The notes: generated from the sequence alone by a model not told the origin. A DNA stretch of 64,000 nucleotides from an uncultured Bacteroidota bacterium (GCA_903850915.1 CAINMV010000029.1:248001-312000); one strand, 5' to 3'; shown: positions 48,235 to 57,037, counted from the first letter of the stretch. Numbers and translations: made by a program.

Positions 48235-48245
48235 GATATTATTAA

Positions 48246-51200
48246 TTATTTAATGATTGAAAATGCTTTAGATGAAGTGAAATTTTCAGCAACAACTTTC
48301 ACAAAATACATTCCTGCAGGTTGTGTGCTTAAATCAATTTTTAATTTGCTATTCACTGGATTGGTTTGTGTACTATAAATTAACTTACCGTTCACATCGA
48401 ATACCATAATCTCAGATGTTTTCGCATTTTCAACATTCAAATCGATATTTACTAAACCATTGTTTGGATTTGGATAAACCAACAATGTGTTATTACCATT
48501 ATTAGCATTGATGCCACTAGCTTCTGTGTAAATATTTACATAGCGTTTTAATTCTGCTGCTCTGTTACCAGAAGCATCAACAGCATTATACGTAACCTCA
48601 TATAATCCATCCAAATAGATGTTTAATTTAGTATAATCAGGAGTAACGCTAACAGCAGGATCGCAATGATCTGCAACTGAATATCCTGGCTCACCTAATG
48701 TAATAAAGTTTTTCCAACGTGGCCAGTTCATAATTGTCAAACCTTTCAAGGTAATTACAGGCACACCACGATCAATAACACGATAAACACGAACTTTTGA
48801 TGAATCTACGTTTCCAGATGGGTCAGTAGCGAAATATTTAATTACGTAAGTACCCAATACATTCAAGTTAACAACTCCTACTTTAGATACTGTAATTTGA
48901 TTTGAATTATAATAGTTATCTGTAACGATGAATCCTGGCTCAGGAACTGATGTTAACGTGATACAATCGATGATCACAGTATCTTGAGGAAGCAATGTTA
49001 ATTGAGGAGCCGTTACGTCGCGAACAATAACCGTTAGTGTTGCCGTTACCGCATCATTACCTGAACTGTCAGAAGCATTATAGAATAATGTGTACGTTCC
49101 TAATTTATTAATATCCACCGGACCACCCGTGATTGTATAGGTTAATCCTGTATTGTAGTTGTCGGTAACTACAGCTGTAGGTGGGTTAAATGTACTGAAT
49201 ACATTAGAATAAACAGTAGTGCCTCCCGTAATTGTAATTACTGGTTTTTGTGTATCGCGTACAGTTACCGTTCTAACCACTGCAATTGCAGCGTTTCCAG
49301 CAGCATCACTTACATTATAGGTAACAGTGTAGGTGCCAATTTTATTTACGTTAACGGTAGATGTCGTAACAATTGAACTTGTTAAAGAACCAAAGAAGAA
49401 ATCGGTGGCGGTAGCACCCGAGTCAACATATGCTGAACCTACTTCTACAATAACTGGAGAAGTACCTTTCATGGTAATTACTGGTTTAGTAACATCCGGT
49501 GTTGCTTTTACAAAACGAGTTCTAATAGATACGTTACCAGCGCCATCGGTTGCTGTTATTGTATTCGAAGCCAATGATGGATATGTAGTAATTTGAGTTC
49601 CACTTGCAATACCAGTTCTTGTGTATGGTGTTGGATTTGTAACGTTATCTGTTACAGTATCGCCTGGGTTAACAAACGTTCTTCCTACTTCTACATAAAT
49701 AGTATCTTGTGTATTATTAGGTAGGAAAGTAATCGTTGGAGCTGTAACATCTGGAGTGATCTTTATTCTGTAATCGTTATAATCACCGAATACGTTAGCC
49801 CCGCATGGAGTATTACTTAAAGAAGCGAAGTTTGTTCCGATACGCATACGAGTATAACCAGTAGTTGCAGAAGTTGGTATAGTGATGTTGCCACTGTAAG
49901 TGATACCTGTTGTAGCACCAGAAGAAGCAGCCAACTCTGTATTTTGGAACGTTCCATCAGCATTATAATCGATCCAGATATTAATATTTGCTGCATTGAA
50001 ATTAGACAAGCGTTTTACTGAGAATGGGAATTTACCACCCAAATCAACGACTGCTTCAACCGCTTTATTCGGGATAATAACAGAGTTCACCGTGTAATTT
50101 TTCACTTGATTGGTATTGTCTCTGTATGTAACCGTTCCAACTGCTGGAGATGAATTTGTAAAGTCGAAACCAAGAATAGTATTATTGATTAAGGTGTCCA
50201 CCCGTCCAAAAGTTACTCTTTCAATTGCAAAATCTGGATTGATGGTAGTTACGTTTGGATTGCAATAAGAAATGATTTTAATATATGATGTTTTGATTTT
50301 AGTATCAGAACCTACACAATTTGAATCTTTTAATTGAACCGTGTATAAACCAGGTGTTGTAAATTTAACACCATAGTTTTTACTGTTTGCATTTCCAGAG
50401 AATGAAGTTACTGGGCCTGGACCTGTAATACTCCATTTCCACCAAATTGGGTCCAATTTAGAAATATCAATTAGGTTCACGACATCTGCTGGAGTAGCAG
50501 TTAATAAATCAGCTTTGAAGTCGGCGATTGGGCCAGTGGTAGGATGAACTACTGTAATTGTTTTGTATATCGTTTCTGTTCCTCCGCAACCTTCGATGTC
50601 GATACGAATTACGTAAGTACCGGTAGAACCAAATGACCAATCGAAATTATAAAGTCCTTTACCTTCAGCATCAGCCGGATCAAGCGGACTAGTGTAGTTG
50701 AACCACCATTTGTAGTAAGCGGCATCACGATCAAAACCAAGACTTGATGGTTTATATGCATAGTTAGTGATTGCACCACAATCGTATGTGGTATCAGGGC
50801 CCATTAAAGCACCCGATGGCGCAGCGGCAGTAGCTGCAACGCTGCTCCATGAAGCAGCAAAACCAGCAGCGGCTGTTCCTTTAATAAATTCGATGTACAT
50901 TTTACCTGAGCTAGCTGTAAGACCAGCAGCACCTCCAGGAATAACAGTTCCAGTAAAACCTAAACTTGTATGCAATGGTGGAGCTAAGTTGCTATTTCCA
51001 TTATATACTCTAATGTATGAGTTTGTTGTTAAAGAGAACTGTGAAAACTTAATCGTTACCGAACTTGCACAAGGGTCGATTAAGAAGTTACATGAACCAC
51101 CTGCACTATAGTTTCCGTTAGGACCTCCATCATCGTAAAGTGTACCACTAGCAACTTTAGTGTCGAAAGGGAAAATACACATTTGATTTGTAGCTTTAAC

Positions 51201-54002
51201 TAATATATAGGCTGTTTTGCATAAGGTAGCACTTCTTCCTACTGTATTCGAATCCCACATGCAAACCTGATATAAACCTGGGCTTGAGAAACTAACTGTT
51301 GGGTTTTGAGATAAGTTAGAAGTTCCGTTATTATAGTTAATTCCTATACTTGGAGTAAATGTCCAATACCAATAAGTAGGGCCTTTTGTACTTAAGTCTG
51401 TTAATTGAACTGCTTGATACACCTCAACTACGTTTAAGTCAGCGATGAAATCAGCTACTGGTTTCATAGTAGGATTATAAACCAAAATTGTTTTTGTAAT
51501 TGAATCTGTTCCAAAACAACCGAAGGTAACTAACTTAATGGTGTATGAACCTGTGGCAGTAAATGTATACGGAAGATTGACATTACTAGTCATTAAAGTT
51601 CCATTTAAATACCAACGATGACCTAAAGGAGCCACAGGCGAATTATTATTTAATAATACCACAGGGGTATTCACAAAAATGGTATCCGGCGTGGTGAAAC
51701 CAGCAACAGGAGTTCCTGTATTATATTTTGATTCATCTGCACCCAATGAAGGAGCGAAAATACAATGAGGCTCTCCATCAACATCGATACCCGTAGTTGC
51801 AATATATGCATTGGTACCAGTTGCTGCAGGAGCTGCCAAACTTAAATGTAAATCGAGTGCACCAACAGTGGTACTAGCATAGTTTGTTGCAGTACTGATT
51901 GATTTGCTATTGAAGGCACTTTGACCAGCTTTTAATGATGCTAAATCATTATATGTAGATCCAAAATAAACAAAGTTAGTACCTGTAGTATAATAGTTAT
52001 TATAGTCGACAACAGCGTGATACGATGGTAGAGAATACATTGCATATCCAGTTGCGCCACGGAAATCAAGTATATTATTTACGAATTTGCCAGAACCCGG
52101 GCTATAGAAATATGCACAATATCCTGATGATGAATTTGAAAACACGGTATTGTGAATGTAATCACCATAGGCATAACCATAAATTCCATAAAAATTGCTT
52201 GACGAGGCATTATATATAATATTGTTGTCGATGATAGAGCGGCTACCTAAAGTAGTGCTGTAACCAACATATATTCCGTAGTACGGTGCTGCAATGATAT
52301 TTCTAGAAATTGCATAATTGCCCATATAATACATATAAACAGCATAGTATGCAGATGCTGATGGTCTGATGATTTTATTATCTGCTAAAGTAATACCTAT
52401 ACCATAATATAAGGTGACACCCATGTAATAATAACTTTCGATGGTATTACGCATTATAGCATTACCGGTGTTAGATGAATTTCCGCTGTAACACGTATTA
52501 TAGTATCCACCAACCATGCGGCTATTTAATACTGAATCATAAACTGCTGCTGTAGCAGAAGAGTAGTTTCCACCGCAAATACCAAAGGCAACTGGATAAT
52601 AATAGTAATTAACCCCTAGAATTGGAACAGAGAATTTACATTTGTTAAATTTATCATAGCTAGCATCATTATTTAATAAGGCAGCAAAATAATACGTACC
52701 AGATGTTATCATTCCGGTATTTTCGAAGGTTATATTTTTAAAAGAGAAATATTTCGCACCATTTAATTGTAACGTATAATTATCTGTTCCAGAAGTTGAA
52801 GCGTATGTTAATTTACATGTTGATGAATCTAATCCAACAAAAGAAACTGTATTTGTGGCAGAAGATCCAGAAATGGATGGAATTGAAATTTTTTCAGCGT
52901 AGGTACCGTTGGCTACATTAAAGGTAACCGGACCAGAGATACCGCAATTAATAAGTTTATTTACTGCAGCCGTAAATGTTGTAAAGTTGTTCGCTCCCGA
53001 ACCTGCAGGGTCGATGGTATATGTACCTGCGATTCCAGTACAAACAGAAAAAGTTAAAGTGTCATTATTTGTATTTGCATCAGGACCTGTTCCGTTCGGA
53101 TTACGAACCCAAACTTTTAAGTTGTAAGTACCTGCCGATGGCAAATTTAAAACTGTTGAATAGGTGTGGTTGTATGTTTGACCGGTAGTACGCGCAGGAG
53201 AGATGGAAACACCTGTTTGAATTACAGGTGTATTACTATTAACTTGATAACCGAAATCGGCAGCAGTTAAAGAGTTGGTACCATAATTTGCAGCTTGCAC
53301 TGTTAATGTGTTATTACCTACAGCCCATGAGGTTGGCGACACCACCTGATTCATCACAACATCATAAGGTACTGGTGTTGTAATTAACAACTTCATGTTT
53401 GTTCTATCACCAGAAGCGGTATAGCCTGTACCATTTGAACAAACACCTCCATTATCTGAATAGTAAACATTGGATGAGTTAAATGCAGTAGTACTATAAT
53501 AAGTAATTGCATTATAAGAGTAACCATTGGGGAAATTATCGAAACATACCTCAATTACTAAATTCGATGTTCCATCCCATGTGAATGGCGAATTGAACGT
53601 GTGTGTGTTCCAACCCGCAACTTCCGTATAAGAGGCAACAGTGTAAACTTGCGTTAAGCCAGTTAAAAAACTAGTTGACAAGGAAGTAGTGGTAGTATTT
53701 GCCATTTTGATGGTAAAATTACTCAATGCTACACCATTTGATGTTGCTACGTTGAACGCAAGATTTTGAATCATACGTTGTGTTGTAACACCCGCTGCTG
53801 TTAACTCAGAAGCCTGAATTAAAAACTGATGTTTCGCGCCATTGAACCAATTTCCATAAGGTGCAGGGTAGCCCGTATTGAAGTTAGTGTTGGTTCCTGT
53901 TCCAATGGTAAATTGTTGAGAGAACCCAGAGGCTGCCCAAAAAATTGCCAGAAGCAAAATGATAAACGATTTTCTTACTGTCTTCGTAAATGTGCAAATC
54001 AT
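48246..54002 (-). CDS. Array protein 1: secreted beta-helix/PKD/CUB/DUF5011 protein with type A T9SS signal
   Basis: 1918 residues, first gene of the array. The signal peptide is TVRKSFIILLLAIFWAASG followed by FSQ. The head at ~28-205 (FTIGTGTNTNFNTGYPAPYG, FTWDGTSNLVIEVCFDNFP) is shared with array protein 4. CARDB-like follows at ~214-325, beta-helix at ~326-765 (Tyr-rich, for example YYYYPVAFGICGG), PKD at ~767 and ~850, CUB at ~939 (FPFDTKVASGTLYDDGG, YIRVYNGNSN), PKD at ~1065 and ~1150, GEVED at ~1244 (IWIDYNADGTFQNTELA, FGDYNDYRIKI), five DUF5011 repeats at ~1416-1820 and the sorting domain at ~1840-1918 (YPNPNNGLVNIDLN, GMYFVKVV, AFSIIK). It is preceded by the only full consensus promoter of the array. 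Confidence 0.88.
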   Translation of the reverse strand: MICTFTKTVRKSFIILLLAIFWAASGFSQQFTIGTGTNTNFNTGYPAPYGNWFNGAKHQFLIQASELTAAGVTTQRMIQNLAFNVATSNGVALSNFTIKMANTTTTSLSTSFLTGLTQVYTVASYTEVAGWNTHTFNSPFTWDGTSNLVIEVCFDNFPNGYSYNAITYYSTTAFNSSNVYYSDNGGVCSNGTGYTASGDRTNMKLLITTPVPYDVVMNQVVSPTSWAVGNNTLTVQAANYGTNSLTAADFGYQVNSNTPVIQTGVSISPARTTGQTYNHTYSTVLNLPSAGTYNLKVWVRNPNGTGPDANTNNDTLTFSVCTGIAGTYTIDPAGSGANNFTTFTAAVNKLINCGISGPVTFNVANGTYAEKISIPSISGSSATNTVSFVGLDSSTCKLTYASTSGTDNYTLQLNGAKYFSFKNITFENTGMITSGTYYFAALLNNDASYDKFNKCKFSVPILGVNYYYYPVAFGICGGNYSSATAAVYDSVLNSRMVGGYYNTCYSGNSSNTGNAIMRNTIESYYYMGVTLYYGIGITLADNKIIRPSASAYYAVYMYYMGNYAISRNIIAAPYYGIYVGYSTTLGSRSIIDNNIIYNASSSNFYGIYGYAYGDYIHNTVFSNSSSGYCAYFYSPGSGKFVNNILDFRGATGYAMYSLPSYHAVVDYNNYYTTGTNFVYFGSTYNDLASLKAGQSAFNSKSISTATNYASTTVGALDLHLSLAAPAATGTNAYIATTGIDVDGEPHCIFAPSLGADESKYNTGTPVAGFTTPDTIFVNTPVVLLNNNSPVAPLGHRWYLNGTLMTSNVNLPYTFTATGSYTIKLVTFGCFGTDSITKTILVYNPTMKPVADFIADLNVVEVYQAVQLTDLSTKGPTYWYWTFTPSIGINYNNGTSNLSQNPTVSFSSPGLYQVCMWDSNTVGRSATLCKTAYILVKATNQMCIFPFDTKVASGTLYDDGGPNGNYSAGGSCNFLIDPCASSVTIKFSQFSLTTNSYIRVYNGNSNLAPPLHTSLGFTGTVIPGGAAGLTASSGKMYIEFIKGTAAAGFAASWSSVAATAAAPSGALMGPDTTYDCGAITNYAYKPSSLGFDRDAAYYKWWFNYTSPLDPADAEGKGLYNFDWSFGSTGTYVIRIDIEGCGGTETIYKTITVVHPTTGPIADFKADLLTATPADVVNLIDISKLDPIWWKWSITGPGPVTSFSGNANSKNYGVKFTTPGLYTVQLKDSNCVGSDTKIKTSYIKIISYCNPNVTTINPDFAIERVTFGRVDTLINNTILGFDFTNSSPAVGTVTYRDNTNQVKNYTVNSVIIPNKAVEAVVDLGGKFPFSVKRLSNFNAANINIWIDYNADGTFQNTELAASSGATTGITYSGNITIPTSATTGYTRMRIGTNFASLSNTPCGANVFGDYNDYRIKITPDVTAPTITFLPNNTQDTIYVEVGRTFVNPGDTVTDNVTNPTPYTRTGIASGTQITTYPSLASNTITATDGAGNVSIRTRFVKATPDVTKPVITMKGTSPVIVEVGSAYVDSGATATDFFFGSLTSSIVTTSTVNVNKIGTYTVTYNVSDAAGNAAIAVVRTVTVRDTQKPVITITGGTTVYSNVFSTFNPPTAVVTDNYNTGLTYTITGGPVDINKLGTYTLFYNASDSSGNDAVTATLTVIVRDVTAPQLTLLPQDTVIIDCITLTSVPEPGFIVTDNYYNSNQITVSKVGVVNLNVLGTYVIKYFATDPSGNVDSSKVRVYRVIDRGVPVITLKGLTIMNWPRWKNFITLGEPGYSVADHCDPAVSVTPDYTKLNIYLDGLYEVTYNAVDASGNRAAELKRYVNIYTEASGINANNGNNTLLVYPNPNNGLVNIDLNVENAKTSEIMVFDVNGKLIYSTQTNPVNSKLKIDLSTQPAGMYFVKVVAENFTSSKAFSIIK

Positions 54003-54031
54003 GATAATTGAGGGATTAATTTTTTCAGCCT

Positions 54032-54062
54032 CAAATATATGTTTTTCAATTATAAAAACAAA
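54032..54062 (-). promoter_or_regulatory. Consensus Bacteroidota promoter of the five-gene array
   Basis: On the minus strand TTTG (54062 to 54059), a 19-base spacer and TATATTTG (54039 to 54032) match the housekeeping consensus TTTG-N19-TAnnTTTG exactly. The expected start near 54027 gives a leader of about 25 bases before ATG 54002. Confidence 0.8.
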
Positions 54063-54113
54063 TAGCAGATGTTAAAAAGTAAGTTAAATTGAAAAAAATG
54101 ACCAAAAAATGAG

Positions 54114-54647
54114 CTAATTCCTAAGTTTTGTGGAAAAGTCCTTGATTTGTGTTAGAAACTCTTCTAATGATGTATTCGCATCTAAATTCAACATAAAGTC
54201 GAAACAATTGGTCGCATCTTCAAAATATTTGCCGATTCTAAACTTTGCTTTTGAAGCTGCAGAAATAACCAACAAGGGGATACAATGCCAGGTGCATGTG
54301 TTAATTAAAATATCGAAGTGTTGATTGGAAATAGAAGCATAGGTACTTTTATTTGGCAGTCCATACCAATGTAAGTCGGCTCGGGTGATGATACCATCGT
54401 TTACAGTAACATTAGATTCTGGAGTGATTTTCTTCTTATTGTAAAAACCAAATAGGGTTACCGTTTTGCCTTGTTGATGCAAAGAATCAACAAATTTTTT
54501 TATAACATCAACTTGATGAGGATGGGTTGCATCGTATAGAATACCAATGGTTTTCGCATTGGCGATAGCTACGATTTCCCGAGGGTTACATTTAAAACTC
54601 GTAGCTTTTTGAAAGACATATCGAAAAAATTTGTCTTTGATTGCCAT
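54114..54647 (-). CDS. Conserved Bacteroidota protein, possibly DUF6913 family
   Basis: 177 residues, no signal peptide or membrane segment. Visible features: a beta-alpha lead (AKTIGILYDATHPHQVDVIK), KTVTLFGFYNKKK, RADLHWYGLPN, FDILINTCTWHCIPLLVI and a KFRIGKYFEDATNCFDFML segment near the C-terminus. It resembles a family of short cytoplasmic proteins common in Bacteroidota that I think is DUF6913; the name is from memory and uncertain. No function is known to me. It starts 3 bases after the stop of the TlpA-like gene, so the two are probably cotranscribed. Confidence 0.6.
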   Translation of the reverse strand: MAIKDKFFRYVFQKATSFKCNPREIVAIANAKTIGILYDATHPHQVDVIKKFVDSLHQQGKTVTLFGFYNKKKITPESNVTVNDGIITRADLHWYGLPNKSTYASISNQHFDILINTCTWHCIPLLVISAASKAKFRIGKYFEDATNCFDFMLNLDANTSLEEFLTQIKDFSTKLRN

Positions 54648-54650
54648 AAA

Positions 54651-55139
54651 CTACTTTCCTGAAATTTTCTTGAGTTGTGCTTCTAGCTCATATTCTGCAC
54701 CATCAACATAACCATCATGACGATAAACGATTTTACCATCTTTAATGATTAACGTAAAAGGAACATTTGCAATTCCCAACGCTCGTTTCAAATCACTATT
54801 TTGATCAAGTGCTACCTCGCACTTCCAATTTTGACCAGCAACATAAGGTTTAACTTTTGGCGCTGTTTTACTGTCGTCGATTGAAACCGCCAACAATTGC
54901 ATATTGTATTTAGGTGCCCATTCAGGAAGGAGTTTGTTTAGTTTAACCAATTCTTTTTTACATGGGCCACACCACGTAGCCCAAAAACTCACCACTACAA
55001 TTTTACCAGTTTTCCCATATGATTGAAAATTAACGGATTTTCCTTCCATCGTTTTAATGGTAACATTAGGTAAATCATTTTGCAGAGTAGCCTGAGTAAA
55101 TAACACGGCAACGAAAAACAGAAGCAAGTACTTTTTCAT
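54651..55139 (-). CDS. TlpA-like periplasmic thioredoxin
   Basis: 162 residues. The signal peptide is KKYLLLFFVAVLFTQATLQ. A thioredoxin fold of TlpA/ResA type follows: SFWATWCGPCKKEL with the redox pair Cys57 and Cys60, VSIDDSK, and the cis-Pro segment GIANVPFTLIIKDGKIV. Such proteins reduce or rearrange disulfides in the periplasm, for example in cytochrome c maturation. The downstream neighbour at 54114 is tightly linked. A near-consensus TATTTTCG -7 box lies at 55154-55147 on the minus strand. Confidence 0.9.
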   Translation of the reverse strand: MKKYLLLFFVAVLFTQATLQNDLPNVTIKTMEGKSVNFQSYGKTGKIVVVSFWATWCGPCKKELVKLNKLLPEWAPKYNMQLLAVSIDDSKTAPKVKPYVAGQNWKCEVALDQNSDLKRALGIANVPFTLIIKDGKIVYRHDGYVDGAEYELEAQLKKISGK

Positions 55140-55585
55140 GGTGAGCGAAAATAAGATTAATTATTAATCCGAAAAAATAATTAAGAAAAAATAAGAAATG
55201 ACATTACGCCTTATTCAGTGTTTGATATGCCTACTGAGCTAAAAACGGGTAGCTCCGATGAGGCTAAAAGCAAGACGCGCCTATAACGATGAATCCAGAA
55301 TCGTATCGCAATGCTACAAGCGGGTAGCACATAGTAGGGATTTTATAGGTTAGTTTTGTAACAAATCATTCCAATGTGAATTATTGTATGCCCTGGCAAT
55401 ATTATTTAGCAAATGATTTTATTCAATGCTTCATCTATTTAAAACCATAAATTACGGTGCTTTGTCTATCTATTTTGAATTTCAGAACATCAAATACTAA
55501 ATAACTAAACGTTTGTTGCCTTGACTAAATAAAGCAACAATTTTAAAAGAGCTAGAAGAAGAAAAATGGTGTATTTGTATGATCG
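55140..55585. other. Non-coding stretch between pntB and the TlpA-like gene
   Basis: 446 bases without a credible reading frame on either strand. The right part is AT-rich and featureless. The left-centre part (55240-55335) is more GC-rich and holds three small hairpins described separately. Confidence 0.6.
55250..55329. repeat. Cluster of three small hairpins, candidate REP-like element or structured RNA
   Basis: Imperfect stems TAGCTCC/GAGGCTA (55250-55266), ACGAT/ATCGT (55286-55304) and TGCTAC/GTAGCA (55312-55329) follow each other within 80 bases. CGGGTAGC occurs twice (55246-55253 and 55321-55328). The composition differs from the AT-rich flanks. The pattern recalls intergenic palindromic repeats of Bacteroidota, but no second copy is seen in this window. 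Confidence 0.4.
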
Positions 55586-57037
55586 TTATGCGTTTTTTAA
55601 TTCACTAACTAATTCTGTAAGCGATTTTTTAGCATCACCAAAGAGCATTCGTGTTTTAGGATTATAGAAAAGTTCATTTTCAATACCTGCATAACCAGCC
55701 TTCATACTACGTTTCATGACGATTACAGTAGCCGCGTCATCCACATGTAAAATTGGCATGCCGTAAATAGGTGATGCCGGATCATTCAATGCTGCAGGAT
55801 TTACAACGTCGTTAGCTCCAACCACAAGCACTACATCTGTAGTTCTGAATTCCGGGTTAATTTCATCCATTTCTACCAGCTTTTCATAACTTACATTACT
55901 TTCAGCCAAAAGCACATTCATGTGACCAGGCATTCGTCCGGCAACAGGGTGAATGGCATATTTTACCTCCACATCATTGGCTTCGAGTTGTTGTTCTAGC
56001 TCATGGCAGATATGTTGCGCTTGCGCAACAGCTAATCCATAACCAGGTACAATGACAACTTTTTTACTATATTTCATTAATGATGCTGCATCAGATTTTG
56101 TAATTTCTTTTATCGTTCCGGTAATAACACGAGCATCTCCGCCTTTAGCACCGCCTCCAAAATTACCGATTAACACATTTACCAAAGAACGATTCATTGC
56201 ATTACACATCAATACGGTGAGTAAGGTACCCGCACTTCCTACCAAAATACCACCAAAGAGCATGACTTTATTATCATAAAGAAAACCACCGAAAGCTGCA
56301 GCTACACCGGTAAAAGAATTAAGTAACGAAATCACAACAGGCATATCGGCTCCACCAATTGGCATTACAAACAACACACCATAAAGCAAAGACATGCCTA
56401 ACAACACATAAAGTGCATATGGAATTTCAACCCACTCGAAAATTGTACATGCTGCAATTCCTAAAATAACAGCAAGCAATCCAACATTAACAACTTGTTG
56501 TAATGGTAAAACTTTATCTTTCAATTTCTCATCCAATTTCAAATATGCAATCATACTTCCAGCGAAAGAAATAGAACCAATAATTAAACCTAAATATATA
56601 ACGATAGCTTTGCCAATTTCCATGGTGGGAACCACTGAAATAGTAACGCTTTCCCCTAGTGAGTTTAAAGCTGCCATTGAAACACCTTCACTTGAGTGAT
56701 GGAATTCTACCAATGAAATTAAGGCTGCACACGCACCACCCATTCCGTTAAAAAAAGAAACCATTTGCGGCATCTGCGTCATCTGAACACGTTTCGCCAT
56801 CATTGTGCCAATAACAGATCCTATAAGGATGCCTCCAAAAATCCATTCTAAATTTTTAAGGTGCGCGCCATCTTCCGTATGGTAAAGAAATATGGTACCG
56901 AATACCGATATAGTCATGCCGACTGCGGCAATAAAATTTCCGCGTTTGGCACTCTCTGGTTTGCCTAAAAGTTTTATTCCAAAAACAAAACTTAACGCCC
57001 CGATGACGTAAATGATATCTAATATATATTGTTGCAT
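55586..57037 (-). CDS. pntB: NAD(P) transhydrogenase subunit beta
   Basis: 483 residues. The N-terminal ~300 residues hold about nine membrane segments (proton channel, domain II). The C-terminal domain III binds NADP(H): VVIVPGYGLAVAQAQH, HPVAGRMPGHMNVLLAE, VVLVVGANDVVNPAAL, ASPIYGMPIL and MKRSMKAGYAGIENELF. Together with the two alpha subunits it couples hydride transfer from NADH to NADP+ with proton movement across the inner membrane. It is the last gene of the pntAA-pntAB-pntB operon, 36 bases after pntAB. Confidence 0.96.
   Translation of the reverse strand: MQQYILDIIYVIGALSFVFGIKLLGKPESAKRGNFIAAVGMTISVFGTIFLYHTEDGAHLKNLEWIFGGILIGSVIGTMMAKRVQMTQMPQMVSFFNGMGGACAALISLVEFHHSSEGVSMAALNSLGESVTISVVPTMEIGKAIVIYLGLIIGSISFAGSMIAYLKLDEKLKDKVLPLQQVVNVGLLAVILGIAACTIFEWVEIPYALYVLLGMSLLYGVLFVMPIGGADMPVVISLLNSFTGVAAAFGGFLYDNKVMLFGGILVGSAGTLLTVLMCNAMNRSLVNVLIGNFGGGAKGGDARVITGTIKEITKSDAASLMKYSKKVVIVPGYGLAVAQAQHICHELEQQLEANDVEVKYAIHPVAGRMPGHMNVLLAESNVSYEKLVEMDEINPEFRTTDVVLVVGANDVVNPAALNDPASPIYGMPILHVDDAATVIVMKRSMKAGYAGIENELFYNPKTRMLFGDAKKSLTELVSELKNA

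Larger units (their letters stand above)
25895..54002 (-). repeat. Tandem array of five paralogous giant T9SS substrate genes
   Basis: Five genes on one strand, separated by 55 to about 85 bases, encode proteins of 1653, 1915, 1900, ~1882 and 1918 residues. They share CUB, PKD, GEVED, five DUF5011 repeats and a type A sorting domain in the same order. Four also share a CARDB-like domain and a beta-helix. The two genes nearest the promoter (42510-48158 and 48246-54002) look most alike, and the last gene (25895-30856) is the most divergent. Confidence 0.85.

Noticed and set aside
26274..53127. Many plus-strand and off-frame open frames of 60-115 codons inside the five array genes (for example 50767-51111)
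   Set aside because: They are antisense or shifted shadows of Thr/Ser/Val-rich repeat coding sequence. They recur at equivalent places in the paralogues because the real genes are homologous.
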